From Lepidurus packardi (lineage: Eukaryota; Arthropoda; Branchiopoda; Notostraca; Triopsidae): a stretch of DNA of 64,000 nucleotides. Shown one piece after another: positions 35,592-46,564 of this stretch. The DNA lies in assembly GCA_023053545.1 (NCBI GenBank), contig JAKZAN010000005.1:2046001-2110000 (forward strand), read 5' to 3'. A program made the position numbers and the translations under genes. The notes beneath the pieces are model-generated. The model saw only the letters and a list, made by a program, of their open reading frames with translations, did no database searches and was not told the origin of the DNA. Each line of letters starts with the position of its first letter. Position 1 is the first letter of the stretch.

Positions 35592-36219
35592 CTTCTTTTT
35601 TTATAAAGGGAAACGAGGCATTGTCCCCAACCATCTCGGATCTTTTTCCGCCACATCCAAACAGCGAAGAGAACAATACATCAACTCATCAGGCATCAAT
35701 ACATCAATTCCGTTCATGCTACTAATACCTAACACAGATTACAATAACAGAATCGAATATTTTGGAGAACATGCAAGCTCTACTCACTCTCAAGCTTGGC
35801 CATAGCCTAATCGAAGGAAGGTAAAAGAAAGAAACGATAAAAAGAAACAGAATCAGAAATTATTCCAGTACTGTCAACACAACTTTCCATAGTTTCCTTT
35901 CCAGGTAGAACTGGAAACCTTCGTCGTCATCACCAAGGTAGAAACCAAATCAAAATACGAATCAAAATGCATATGCAGAAAAAGTCATCGACATGTAGAA
36001 GAAAATAGAAGAAAAAATATTTATGATGCCATAAAATATGCTCGATAAACACATAACTCGTTCTAAAAAGTTCCTTTTAGCGACTTCACAAGCTCCAAGT
36101 TAACCAGATTCACTCTCGACTAAACCACTCTAAACTGCACTTTCTATTAGAAGATTTCGTTCGCCCTCTGCTTCTCCTCCCACACTTCCCTTTGACCCCA
36201 CAAAACCTCTTCGTTAGAC
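35019..36219. other. Upstream of the known encore-like exons; no exon resolved
   Basis: Missing 5' exons or UTR of the encore-like gene may lie here. A weak candidate is at about 35190-35240 (minus), which ends in a possible GT donor but lacks a clear acceptor. A T-run of about 18 lies near 35563-35580. Confidence 0.4.
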
Positions 36220-36220
36220 T

Positions 36221-36234
36221 CCCCCCCCCCCCCC
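36221..36234. repeat. C homopolymer of 14
   Basis: An uninterrupted run of 14 C lies directly beside the 21-bp minisatellite. Such runs are prone to length error in sequencing and to slippage. Confidence 0.9.
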
Positions 36235-36252
36235 TTAGAAAAAAGGCAACGG

Positions 36253-36399
36253 GACACAAGGACGGCGGGCCGCGACACAAGGACGCCGGATCCCGACACA
36301 AGGACGCCAGGCCCTGACACAAGGACGCCGGATCCCGACACAAGGGCGCCGGATCCCGACACAAGGACGCCGGATCCCGACACAAGGGCGCCAGGTCCA
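36253..36399 (+). repeat. 21-bp minisatellite, 7 copies
   Basis: Seven units start at 36253, 36274, 36295, 36316, 36337, 36358 and 36379, exactly 21 bp apart. The consensus is GACACAAGGACGCCGGATCCC. Variation is limited mainly to A/G in the GGAC/GGGC position and to the GGATCC/AGGCCC part. Because 21 is a multiple of three, several frames stay open as heptapeptide repeats. I regard those as a by-product, not a gene. Confidence 0.93.
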
Positions 36400-36458
36400 T
36401 AATCTTTTAAGGGACCAGTAGAATGTTGAGTTTAAAAAGTTAAGCTCCAACGAGATTA

Positions 36459-36494
36459 GGCGTCCTTGTGTCGGGTACACGGAGTCCTTGTGTC
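36459..36494 (-). repeat. Two inverted outliers of the 21-bp minisatellite
   Basis: GGCGTCCTTGTGTC (36459-36472) and GTCCTTGTGTC (36484-36494) are reverse complements of the minisatellite core GACACAAGGACGCC. They sit 60 bp beyond the array, so the array and the outliers could pair as a hairpin. Confidence 0.85.
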
Positions 36495-36589
36495 TACTTC
36501 TCCTCAAAAAACTCCCATATAAATCGCCACTGCAAATGACTCACTAATGACCGTTCTTATTACTTGTCGCTAACCCGAAGTTGTCCAAA

Positions 36590-37340
36590 GTAAACCCAGC
36601 CAAAGTCCCAGCCCTCTTTACTTATCCGCAGACGCGTACCGCAGCCTCTCTTTGTTTTCCCGCGTCGGTTTGGTTCGCCCACTCGTGGAATGTTACACCG
36701 CTTTTTGGCGCTCGGCGGCTTACGTAAGCAGCGAAGCGAGCAACGGCTTTTAAAATTAGCTGTAACGGGGAACGCAAAACCACTTGGTTAAAAGCTAACC
36801 TCTTTCTCCACCGCCAACTGAAACCCTCGCAACCAAACGACACCAAAGTGATTCACAAAAGGTGTTGCTCCTTTTTCTTCTTTGGTCGACTGATTTTCAG
36901 CAAAAGAACAAGATTCCAAAGTCTTTTTCAAGCGTTAACTTTCTCTTCAAAAAGAATTGGCTTTCGGGCCGAACTCACATGATTCGTGACGATCTCCGCC
37001 GACACCACCGAAAAGACTGCAGTTTTACTGGCTCGGGTATCTGGGACTCTTAGCTGAAGGATAAAGCAGTACGGTCGACTTTGTTGCGTGAATGGCGAGA
37101 ATCTGACTCTCGTTTCTGAGTTCTGACGACGTGGGACTGAGCGGAACAAGAAGACTTAACTGTACGTGAGGGGGTGGGAGGGTTTCTGGAAGTAAGTCTG
37201 CGCAGAAAGGCAAATCGAAGAGCTTCCGTTACTGCTTCCCCGGCTTGGGTTAAAGGGAGCAAGAGGAGGAGGAGGGAGTTGCAAGTGCAAAAGAGGCGTC
37301 CTAGTTCGCTTCCCGAGGAAGGGACTTGGTTCCATCTTAC
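36590..37340. promoter_or_regulatory. GC-richer region, candidate promoter or 5' exon of the encore-like gene
   Basis: Sequence around 36620-36760 and 37120-37270 is richer in GC and CpG than its surroundings, with non-repetitive open frames on the minus strand. It lies upstream of the encore-like gene in the correct direction. I cannot place a first exon or a core promoter element. The assignment is inference. Confidence 0.3.
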
Positions 37341-40300
37341 CTGTGTTTATTGATTAGCACACCAACACCCTCAAAAAGCTTTTTACCGATTGTCCTCTCC
37401 TAACCTCCTCCGCAATGCTAAGCGTCGCAATGTGTGAACTAAAAAGGACAAGGAATCTGGGACATTTATACATTGAGGGAACCCAATCTAAGCGCAAGAA
37501 AACTCGGTCCAAGCACACAAATTCCCAGCACATCTCGAGTGCTCTCACATAATTTACACAACATATTTATAAAAACAACTCTCAAGTTTCAACCTCGTGT
37601 TTTGAATATCAACTTCTTCGGTCACAATTTAACTCGTCGTTTCCCTTCAATAAACAGAAATCACCATCAATAGAAAATAGCGAAATTGGAAAATATTGCT
37701 GCAGCAATATATAATACTGTCGAGATAGTTACCAGCACTATATGATTACCTATTTTTCTTATCATTTTCCTATAACTTCTTATTTTGTTACTTATAATTC
37801 GTTACTAAAGAGAAGATTATCTTTATTATTTCTACATAAATGTATAGATTAATACTCGAAATTTTATTCAGATTTTGACAATGTGATTGTATTCTGTTAT
37901 AGCTTTTATTGTTCTCTATCATTGAGTGTAATTATTACACTGTTATAACTCACTTTTAAGATAAAGGAATAGTAATCTTTTGACAGCATTAAACGTGTAA
38001 ATAATTGTAATTTTGTATTATTATTGCCTCTTCGAAATCTAATAAATAAATTGAATTGTAGAATAACTATATGTAAGTAATGAATGAACGAATATTCAAT
38101 TATCAATGAATGAATGGAAATGAAACCATTGTAGATCGGTTTTATAAAATATATTTCAATTAAGTTAGTTTTCCTTGAAGAAAAATGTTTTTAAAAAAAT
38201 CCATTTCAATTCTTATTACATTTTGGAAACCTAGCAAAGGTGTGAATTGTGCAAGTATTAATATGTAATTGATGAATAAATTCAAGTCAAAGGAGTACTC
38301 AATTATCAATGAATGAATGGAAGTGAAACCACTGCACAGCGGTTTTATTTCAGTTAAAGATTAGTTTCCCCTGACGGAAAAAAAATTGGCAAACGAACAT
38401 TTATGCTGCGAACAATGGCAATAAACATGTCTTGTGTGTTGCATGCTGTGTTGTGAAGCAATTAAAACGGAGGTCCAACTTGGTAAAGCGTAAGTGTCTA
38501 CACGGACACTGTTAACGTGCCGTACTCGGAAATAAGGTACATAACTGTACATAAATGTCTGCTAACTTTTTCAACACATCCCTTTTTTTTTCTTTTTTTC
38601 CAAGCGAGCTAAAAAGGATACATAATCATGAGAAGGTCATTCGTGTATGCAAGGTCATCACCTAGCAACCGTCCCACGGAAGTTCACCCAACTCTGTGCT
38701 TTGAAGTTTTTTTTACACGGATGTTCGCCTCTTCCAACGTTTGCTTAGAGAACTCTTTACTTTTATTTGGTATTTGTGTCAAACCACTTTCCAATAAAAA
38801 AAAACAAGTACTTTTTCCCATCCATAATGTAGCCCAGAATAAACTGCCAACTTTAACTCCCCCTTACTTACGCCCGTAACCTAACAACGTTAATAAAAGT
38901 GTATTAATCTTCCCAACTTTATTTAATGGTTGCATAACGACTGATAAATACGGATCACTCGGGAGAGTCGGAGTCGGGAAAGTCGGCAAAGCGACCTTGT
39001 CAAGGGCACCTGGTAGCCAGTCCTCATAAATGCCAAATTTCCGATGCTTTTAACCTTTACCTTGTGTTTTGGTGGGAGTAAGATAAAAGGGGTGATACAG
39101 TAAAGGTATTTACCGACTTTCGACGCCGAAGCCACCCTCCCCATAACTTTTCCCGGAACGAACCTAGAACAGCTGGCTGAATCACCTTTTACCTTTAGGG
39201 AACCGGTGACCTTATAGCGTCTAGTACCTCGAAGCGACGTCTCGGACCCTTTGGAAGCGGACGCCCGAAACGACGCCACATTGTTTGGGGGCGTAGGATG
39301 CCAATCGATGAGCCAAGGTGAAGGTGCCTCTGGCTTTTGAAGGTTGGTGTGGTTTTATTCCCCACCTTCTCTTACCTCCACCTTTATCTTCTCAACGTGC
39401 ATACGTGGGAGTTATTAGGAGTGACCTGCTGCGATTCCCACATCAATTTCCTAACTAATTTGTTGGAAAGTGGGGCGAACTTTTCGCGGAGACAGACCCA
39501 ACCAGCAACTTTCGCTCAGTATTAAGCTATTCCACCCCCTTTTTGATACATAGAAGCTATTTCAGCATAGGTTATTCGCCTTGTTTTCTAGGAAGTCAGT
39601 TTACTGGTACCGGCAGGACCTTTGTACTGGGAAACAGCTTTGCTACGAGTCGAACACGCAATTTCCTGGAAAACATTTCGGGATTGTTGGGTCATAAAAA
39701 CCGCTCCAACAGCGGATAAGTCATCGTGTTCAATTCCGAGAAGTATTGCGGAAGCTTAATTCCGAAGAATGAGCTAAAGTTGCACGCCATGAGAGCAAAA
39801 AAAAAAAAAAAAAAAGGAAAGAAATCACGAGTTTCGGATTGAAAAAAAAATCCTACGCTCTTTGACGTTGCCACTTATCTGTAAACGAAGCCATAAAATG
39901 CGTTTTTGAAGAAGCGGCGAGAAATAAATTTCCAAAGATCGTTTGAGAATCCATTAAGCGCAAAGAAAAAAAAAACCCTTTAACGAGTTGGAGGCGCCTT
40001 TTACCCCCCAAAATAACTCTGAGCTCTTTCCTTCGACTAGTGGATGTGCTATACATCCCCATCGTGTTTTAAATAAAAATTATTTGTCCAGAGACAGTAA
40101 AAGGAGAGGTAAAAGCTCGGGAAGCCAGAAATCGAGCATAGAATGAGCGAAAGAGAGACGGAGAGGATACGAGGGAGGACAGCGCAAAATCTTAAAGAGT
40201 ATTGCATCCGACGAACGTGGTGCAGCAGTCTCGTGCATTCTTGGGCTCGCTTCCAATCACAGAGAGCCACAAAGCAATGGTGCCAAATCATTCTAAGAGT

Positions 40301-42434
40301 TTGGTAAATAATTACAACAAAAAAATTTCTGGCTTGAAGCTCAAGCTGATGTCTGAAGGAAGCTGTCATCATCGGAAATGCCTTGGTTTCTAAAAAAGAA
40401 AGAAACCCAACAGGTGACTTGGTTACACTATCTCTGAATTAGTCTTTGAAGTTAGCTGAACAAAGGAATTTTTCGAGCAAGCGCGTTCAGCAAATCATGA
40501 ATGGATGCTGCCGGCTTCCCGTACTTTTTTCCCCCTTCCCTTTTCTTTGTTGGGGGTTGCATTGGGAGCATAACGAATCCTTTCCGATTTCCCTTTTATT
40601 TCTTTTCCTAATTTCTGGCGCGGGGTAGTTATTTCTTACCAGCTTGGCTTTCAAGGAGCTCCTTGCCAATGCTATGCACACTACGAGAACAAATGGTGTT
40701 AAAAAGTACGGGAATGCTGGGAGGAAGAGCACTGCAGCATGGGAAGAACTCTAAAAAAGACCTGCGCGCATCGATTCGGGATAACACAGCTGCTTCACGA
40801 AACAAGTTGAATTATTCTCTTTGTTCCAAGTAGGACGCAAGAGTAGTCGACTGCTCTCTTTTTGTTGCCAAGACCCAAGACCTAGAACCCACACCAAAGG
40901 CAAAAGAAATGGGAAAGCAGCAGGCCGGAAATTTTTTTTCTTCTTTTTTTTCCTGCGTTCATTTTAAAGCAGGCCTAGAATCCCTTCGTCTGGATCAAGC
41001 ATCCGATGACCATTGAGCTGATTCACCGTTTCTTGTTTATTGAATGGAGAAGTCAGAATTCAGCAAGATTTTAAATAGAAAATTACAATTAAAAGAGAGG
41101 GATTTTATGCTACCTTACTGTGTGGGTATGTACTATAATCTACATCCAAAACTAGTTAGATTAGAGGTAGAGACTAGACTGTCTTTAGCCGACGTTTAAG
41201 CTCAGACCTTTAAAAATAATAAAAACTGTACTGTAAATACATACGATCTTATGATTCGTGAACTAGATGCCTTGTAACCCAGTACGGCAATATGATGATG
41301 ATGAAATGGCAAGGTAAACACCAATTGGGAACATCAAACTTGAGCTTAATCAGCAGTTTGTTTTGATAACGTAGCCTTGGGAAAAAACAATCTCAGCTGG
41401 ACGAACATGTAAATGAGAAAATTTTCACAACATAGTTAACTAACCTGTATATGACATGCACGAACAATTGCAGCAGAATTTGAAGCTTCAGCTTATCCAA
41501 TTATGAAATGCTGTCAAAGTTTGGTAAATCTGATGCATTTGGAGTGTCACTTTCCTTTACCTTTAGTTTCCACTTAATCTGTAATCTCGCAGTAAAGAAG
41601 TAAAAGCCAGAAACCTAAATTGCACGCCGAACAGAACAAGACTTTTGTTCGTGGTTCGGTTTTCTGTAGCAGGCTTCTTAAAAGTTGAAAATTTGCGTGG
41701 GAAAATTAAACAGATAAAATATGCGAAGTAGAAATTCTATAGGCAATTTGTTTTTCCTTGATGCACCCATACAATCTCGACTACCAGAGCCGTTACAAAA
41801 AAGAGTAATAAAAAATATACATTATCTACACATTTTACCATTACCGATTACAAAGCCTCCCGGTTGATTTACAGGGTGTAAGGAAAAATAGATCAAAACC
41901 GTCCAATTTTTTTTTTTTTTTTTTTTTTTAGAAATGTGTTTCCTTTTGTCATCTACCGTTGGTCACTGTTTCGTAGAATCCATAGAACCGACTGCCGCTT
42001 GAGGAAGGCAAACATGGCACGGTATTTTTTTTTATACAGAATACTAAAAAAAAAGATATCGGTGGTGGATCGTCACGAAATACGAAGTCCATTATCAAAG
42101 TTTCAACCTGCCGGCAGGTTTCACGTAAAATCTTAGAAAACCACCAAAGTCACGAACCAGTTTCTTCCTGTTCAATAAAGAGCACGAGGCTTCATGATGT
42201 CCACCCCGTTTTATCGTCCGGAGTCAATACTACGATGGTAGTACAAATTTTTTAAGTTTAAAAAACGCGAAATGGGGAACTGGCAAACTGGAACGCCCAT
42301 TACACCGTATCACAGCACAACGCACCTTCTACAAAAAAGGGCACGAGAAACGGAACCCAAATTTGGATGGGTTAGTTCCAAAAACGTCTCATGGATACAC
42401 CATCTTCATTCTCTTTCTGTTTCTTATCACGAGA
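37341..42434. other. No gene supported
   Basis: A/T-rich non-coding sequence with poly-A/T tracts at about 39798-39816 and 41910-41930. A direct repeat pair is listed separately. The minus-strand frame at 38923-39279 is rich in K, R and S but has no recognisable domain or junctions. Confidence 0.45.
38043..38385. repeat. Direct repeat pair, offset about 203 bp
   Basis: TCAATTATCAATGAATGAAT starts at 38096 and again at 38299. Each copy is followed by GGAAATGAAACCA or GGAAGTGAAACCA, then CGGTTTTAT, then TTAGTTT. Similarity may extend upstream into the ATGTAAxTxATGAATxAA words. The copies are diverged and non-coding. Confidence 0.7.
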
Positions 42435-45400
42435 CTAGGTGGCATTTTCTAGAATCCAACTCGTGAATTTAGATATTCTGGTGCAAACACCAGGCAAATT
42501 CTTCTCGGCGCATCCAATGCCCCAACTGATAATACCCGCTAAGAAGTACCGACCATCTTTGCCTCTGGCTTGTAACGGACCCCCCGAATCACCCTACAAA
42601 AATATACACAGCGTTAGGATGAACATGGGACCACAACATGTACTCAAAATATCTTGGATTTTACTTGACAAGAATCCCGCCCTCCGTCTTCGTACCCAGC
42701 GCACATGAATATCTCCGGAATATATTCGTTGCGTCCAGTTTTGAGGAACATATTCTTGCATTTATCGTTGCTCACGATAGGGACAGTCACCTATTAAAAA
42801 ATTGCATAACAGTACTAAAGCTTAATATGGGTGAAATGCATTAAGAAAAAGAAAAAAAGGGACACAATAAAGTTATAAAATGATCTGCAAGTAATCTAAC
42901 CTAGATACACCACCTAAATGCTTTGTATCTACTGCCCTACTTTGTTACTTTAATTGACACTTCCTTGTTTTACTTCAAAGCGTCTCTGCAACGGTATTTT
43001 TTTAAGCGTAAATTGATAGTTTTGGTTTCTCCCTAAATCGCGTTATTTTTTCAAGTGTAACTGATTAGAAAGGACCGAGAGACCGCGCCCTTCACTTCCG
43101 ACGTTTGCCGATGTTAGGAAGAAAAGAAGCATGGGGGACTTTAACAAACGCTATTCCTTGTCACCCAAATACTTTATGGAACCTTTCTAAAGAAGAAAGC
43201 AAAAAAGATACCTGCTGTAACTTTGATGGCAAAGTTCCACCTTCGCTGAGTCTTCCCCACCCAGTTACGGTAGCGTTTTCACCCACCATCAGCTCGTCAA
43301 TGGCTGGCAAGCAAATCGGCTTGATATGGGGCATAAAGTTAATCGGTTCCTCCAGTCGGACCAAGGCCAAATCGTATTCGTACGTAAAGAAGTTATACTT
43401 GGGGTGTACAACTTTCTTGGAAGCTCCTTTCTCGATGTAAGGATATGGTTCAGTGGTACTGGCAAAATCGTATTCGCCCAAACGCAACCGTATTTGATTG
43501 ATCAACAAGCTGAAAATAGTCAAAAGAATTAAAAAACGATTAAAATCTATCTAAAATCTATCTAAAAATGATATTTTTTTTCTGCCAAGAAATATTTCAA
43601 GTAGGAAAAAAAAACTTACTCTTCAACACAATGCCCCGCTGTTATTATCCATTGCTCATTAAGCAAGGCTCCTCCACATCGATGGGTACTCGAGAAACCG
43701 AAAAAGGAGGTTCGACGTACTGAGACCTTTGTGTAGAACACAGACAAGAACATTCTTTAGTACCTCAAGCATACATTTTTATAGATTCTAGAGATGAACG
43801 TACTTGCCAAGGCCAAGCTCCAAATGTTGCATCGCGTCCGCCGACAATCCGTAACTCGGGCATAAGAAATGGTTGTGGCACGCCACATTCTACAGATGAT
43901 TACAAAAGATAAATGTACTGAACACAAATGGGCTTAAATGGATCAGCCCAAGAAAATTAAGGGGACAAAAAAAATAAGAAAGACTCCTTACCCACAACTA
44001 AATCATTACTGGGGATAGCAGTGACTGGAGAAAATGGCGGAAAGCGGGAAGGTTGCGTGCTTAACGGAGTGCCGGTGGTACTAGCAATAGTACTGGTACT
44101 AGTACTGGCAATAGTAGTAGTGCTAGGACTGTTGCTAGCTTGAGTAATGGGAGTCCAGGCATTATCAGTGATCATAGACACGGTGGGAATCATAGCGGTG
44201 GTGACAGTGGTCGGATTAGGGGTGGATTGCGCTGGTACCGACTGAGACGTTGGTAATTGTGCTGTCACGGGTCGTTTCGTGGTGCTTGATGGATCGGGAG
44301 ACGTGCTGGGAGTGCTAGATGACGTCGAAGAAAGAGTGCTACTTTCTGTAGTGAAAGCTGGAGTGGTTCCAGACGAAGATGAAGAAGAAGATGCGGGAGA
44401 GCGAGCTGTAGAAGTAGAAATAGGTTCTTCGGTAAACCAAACGGGGATTTCCGACGGTGGAGGAGAAACTGTATTTAATAGAGGCCTTTCCGGAAGAGAA
44501 ACTTGTGCCGGAGAAACTGTGCTGTCTAGAACAGAATACAAAGTGGATGTAGAAATCGCTGACGACGTTGGCATACTGAAAGTTGTCGCATTCACACTTT
44601 CCAAAGTCAAAACCATAGCGGTGGTCGCGTCGCGGTCCTGCGGTGCGACAGTCGTAGTACTGGTCGACATAGCACTGGTAGTCGTTTTGGGTCTATATGT
44701 ACTTTTACTCTTGGTCGGCGTAAAGCGTTGAATTGTAGCTTGCGTCACGACAGGTACCACCGTTGTCCTGCGTAATGGTCTTACGGTTGTGGTGGGTCGC
44801 CTTTGACTCCCTAAAGTTACTTTGGTCTTAACAGTCGTGGTGCTAGTTGGGGAAGGTCTAGCTGTGGGTTTGGTTCTGACCACATAAAAAGGATGGTAAT
44901 TGGGGTTTTTGTTCTGGTTAGGTTTGATTAGATCAGTTCCCGGTCGAGTTAACATGCTGGTCGTCATAATCGTGGCGGATGACCACGTGGTCGTTGGAAT
45001 GCTTAGGGCGAGGGGTTCATCGGCAACTGCATAATCCGTCTGTGAACCTGCGTCTTTGGGTAACGTGCTAAAAAGCGTCAAAGGTACGTCTGTCATGGTG
45101 AAATCTAAGTTTGAAGGGATAGTCGTCTCCAAAATGCCAGTGCTATGAGTAAGTACTATATGACTAGCATTAGTTGTAATAGGTAGGGTGGTTGGTGGGT
45201 CGGAAGTACTAGATTGGTACAGTGGTGCAGTTGGTGTCGTCGTCTCAAGCAAATACGTGCTCGTGAAAGTTTCTTCTACTTCTTCTTCTAGTTCTTGTTG
45301 TTGTTCCGTACCTGCGTTTGAAGCTTGAGGAGCAGAAGTGGACTGTACCCAAGTCACAACTTTCCTTTCCGTCGTGGTTGGTGGCCGGGTAGTAGTCGTA

Positions 45401-46564
45401 GTTGTTGTGCTTGTAACTGTAGGTCTTTGCCATACGGAAGGAGCGGTTGTTTCCACCGGTTCAACCGTTACTGCCGCCATGTCCACAACAAGGGGCCTGG
45501 ACGTGATTAACGAGGGTGCCATGGTAATTTCTTGAGCTGAATCTTCTTCTCCCTGCTTTTCCACTTCTAGTTGATGTGGAGGCACAGTGACGGGTCTCGT
45601 AGGCAACCCAAAGAGTGTGGTGGAAACGGGTGCAGAATGTTCGGCTTGATTGGGGTTGGAATTGGGCACGACATTGTTATCCACGTCATGTGCACAGCAT
45701 GAGCCAAACATGAAGCCTTCTACACACATGCCTAAAGCCTGGCCTTCGGTTTTTATGCATTCCCATACGAACATACAAGTGCCTTCTCGGCCTTTGACGC
45801 GGCATGGCTTGGGGTTAATTTTGTATCCCGCTGTAATAGAGACAGAATAAAAAGAAAAACAGTCACAAAATTAGTACTCAACTGCGTATGAAAGAATTGT
45901 ACGTCGCCCCAACAGATTGGTTCTAAGAAAAAATTCTTTCAAAATAAAATAGTTCATGGCATTGGTATGATCCTAAGGAAAAACCAAACTACACGTTTTA
46001 AAAATACTTTTTAATGATACATGTATGAAACCAATAAATCGTTTAGCCCTTTTTCTTCTGAACTGTGGCATAACTTCCTCCCTCATGCCATGCCACTCGC
46101 ATTTAACGGGATTCAAAAGCAAGATTCAGAGTAGAAGCAGCCTCAGGTAGAGGAAAGCCCCTCCGGTTTTCACCTACTTTGGGCTTTTGTTTGGTCTAAA
46201 TTGTTTCGTTTTCTTGAATGAAGCCCCTTGCTTGGAACACAACCTTTTGTTACGATGACAAGGGAGGAAAAAGGATTCCAGCTAGGGTGTCAAGGGGCGG
46301 GTTCGTGTCGTAACATTCGTGTCCTCAATGAAAAATCTGTCTTATTGAGTATTCCCATAAAAAAAAAATATCTAGATGATGAATGGATGATTGGATTTAT
46401 TTACGTATAGCTCGGTCGGCCAAACTGGCATAACGTTGAGATAACGAAGGGTAGCTGCTCACTGCTCCTTGGATTCGGTTAACTCCGGTTAAGAAAATAA
46501 GGCTAACTGCAATGTTGAATAACCATAGAGCGTTCCGATGTATTCCCATGCTGAGGAAGCGCAT
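42435..46564 (-). CDS. Sb: Stubble-type transmembrane serine protease
   Basis: Seven coding exons (46564-46405, 45830-43992, 43889-43804, 43726-43620, 43509-43212, 42790-42665, 42593-42435) give 924 aa. The protein is a type II membrane protease. A short cytoplasmic start is followed by a membrane anchor at about residues 10-28. A disulfide-knot (clip-like) domain has six cysteines at 63, 72, 78, 88, 96 and 97. A stem of about 570 residues is rich in Thr, Ser and Pro and probably O-glycosylated. The trypsin-like domain starts after the activation site R680/IVGG. The catalytic triad is H727, D777 and S875, and D869 sets trypsin-like cleavage after Arg or Lys. Fly Stubble remodels apical matrix during epithelial and leg morphogenesis. 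The acceptor just upstream of the start (46573) implies a non-coding 5' exon. Segments such as [14 protein letters not shown] closely match the fly protein as I know it. Confidence 0.95.

Noticed and set aside
36110-36507. Minus-strand frames with CRDPASL, PCVGIRR and VSGSGVL heptapeptide repeats
   Set aside because: All come from one 21-bp minisatellite read in three frames. There is no start, signal or splice context that favours any of them.
44279-44731. Plus-strand open frame of 150 codons
   Set aside because: It lies opposite the Thr/Ser-rich stem exon of the Stubble-type gene. Its Val/Asp/Glu-rich content is the antisense of ACN/TCN repeats, so it is a shadow.
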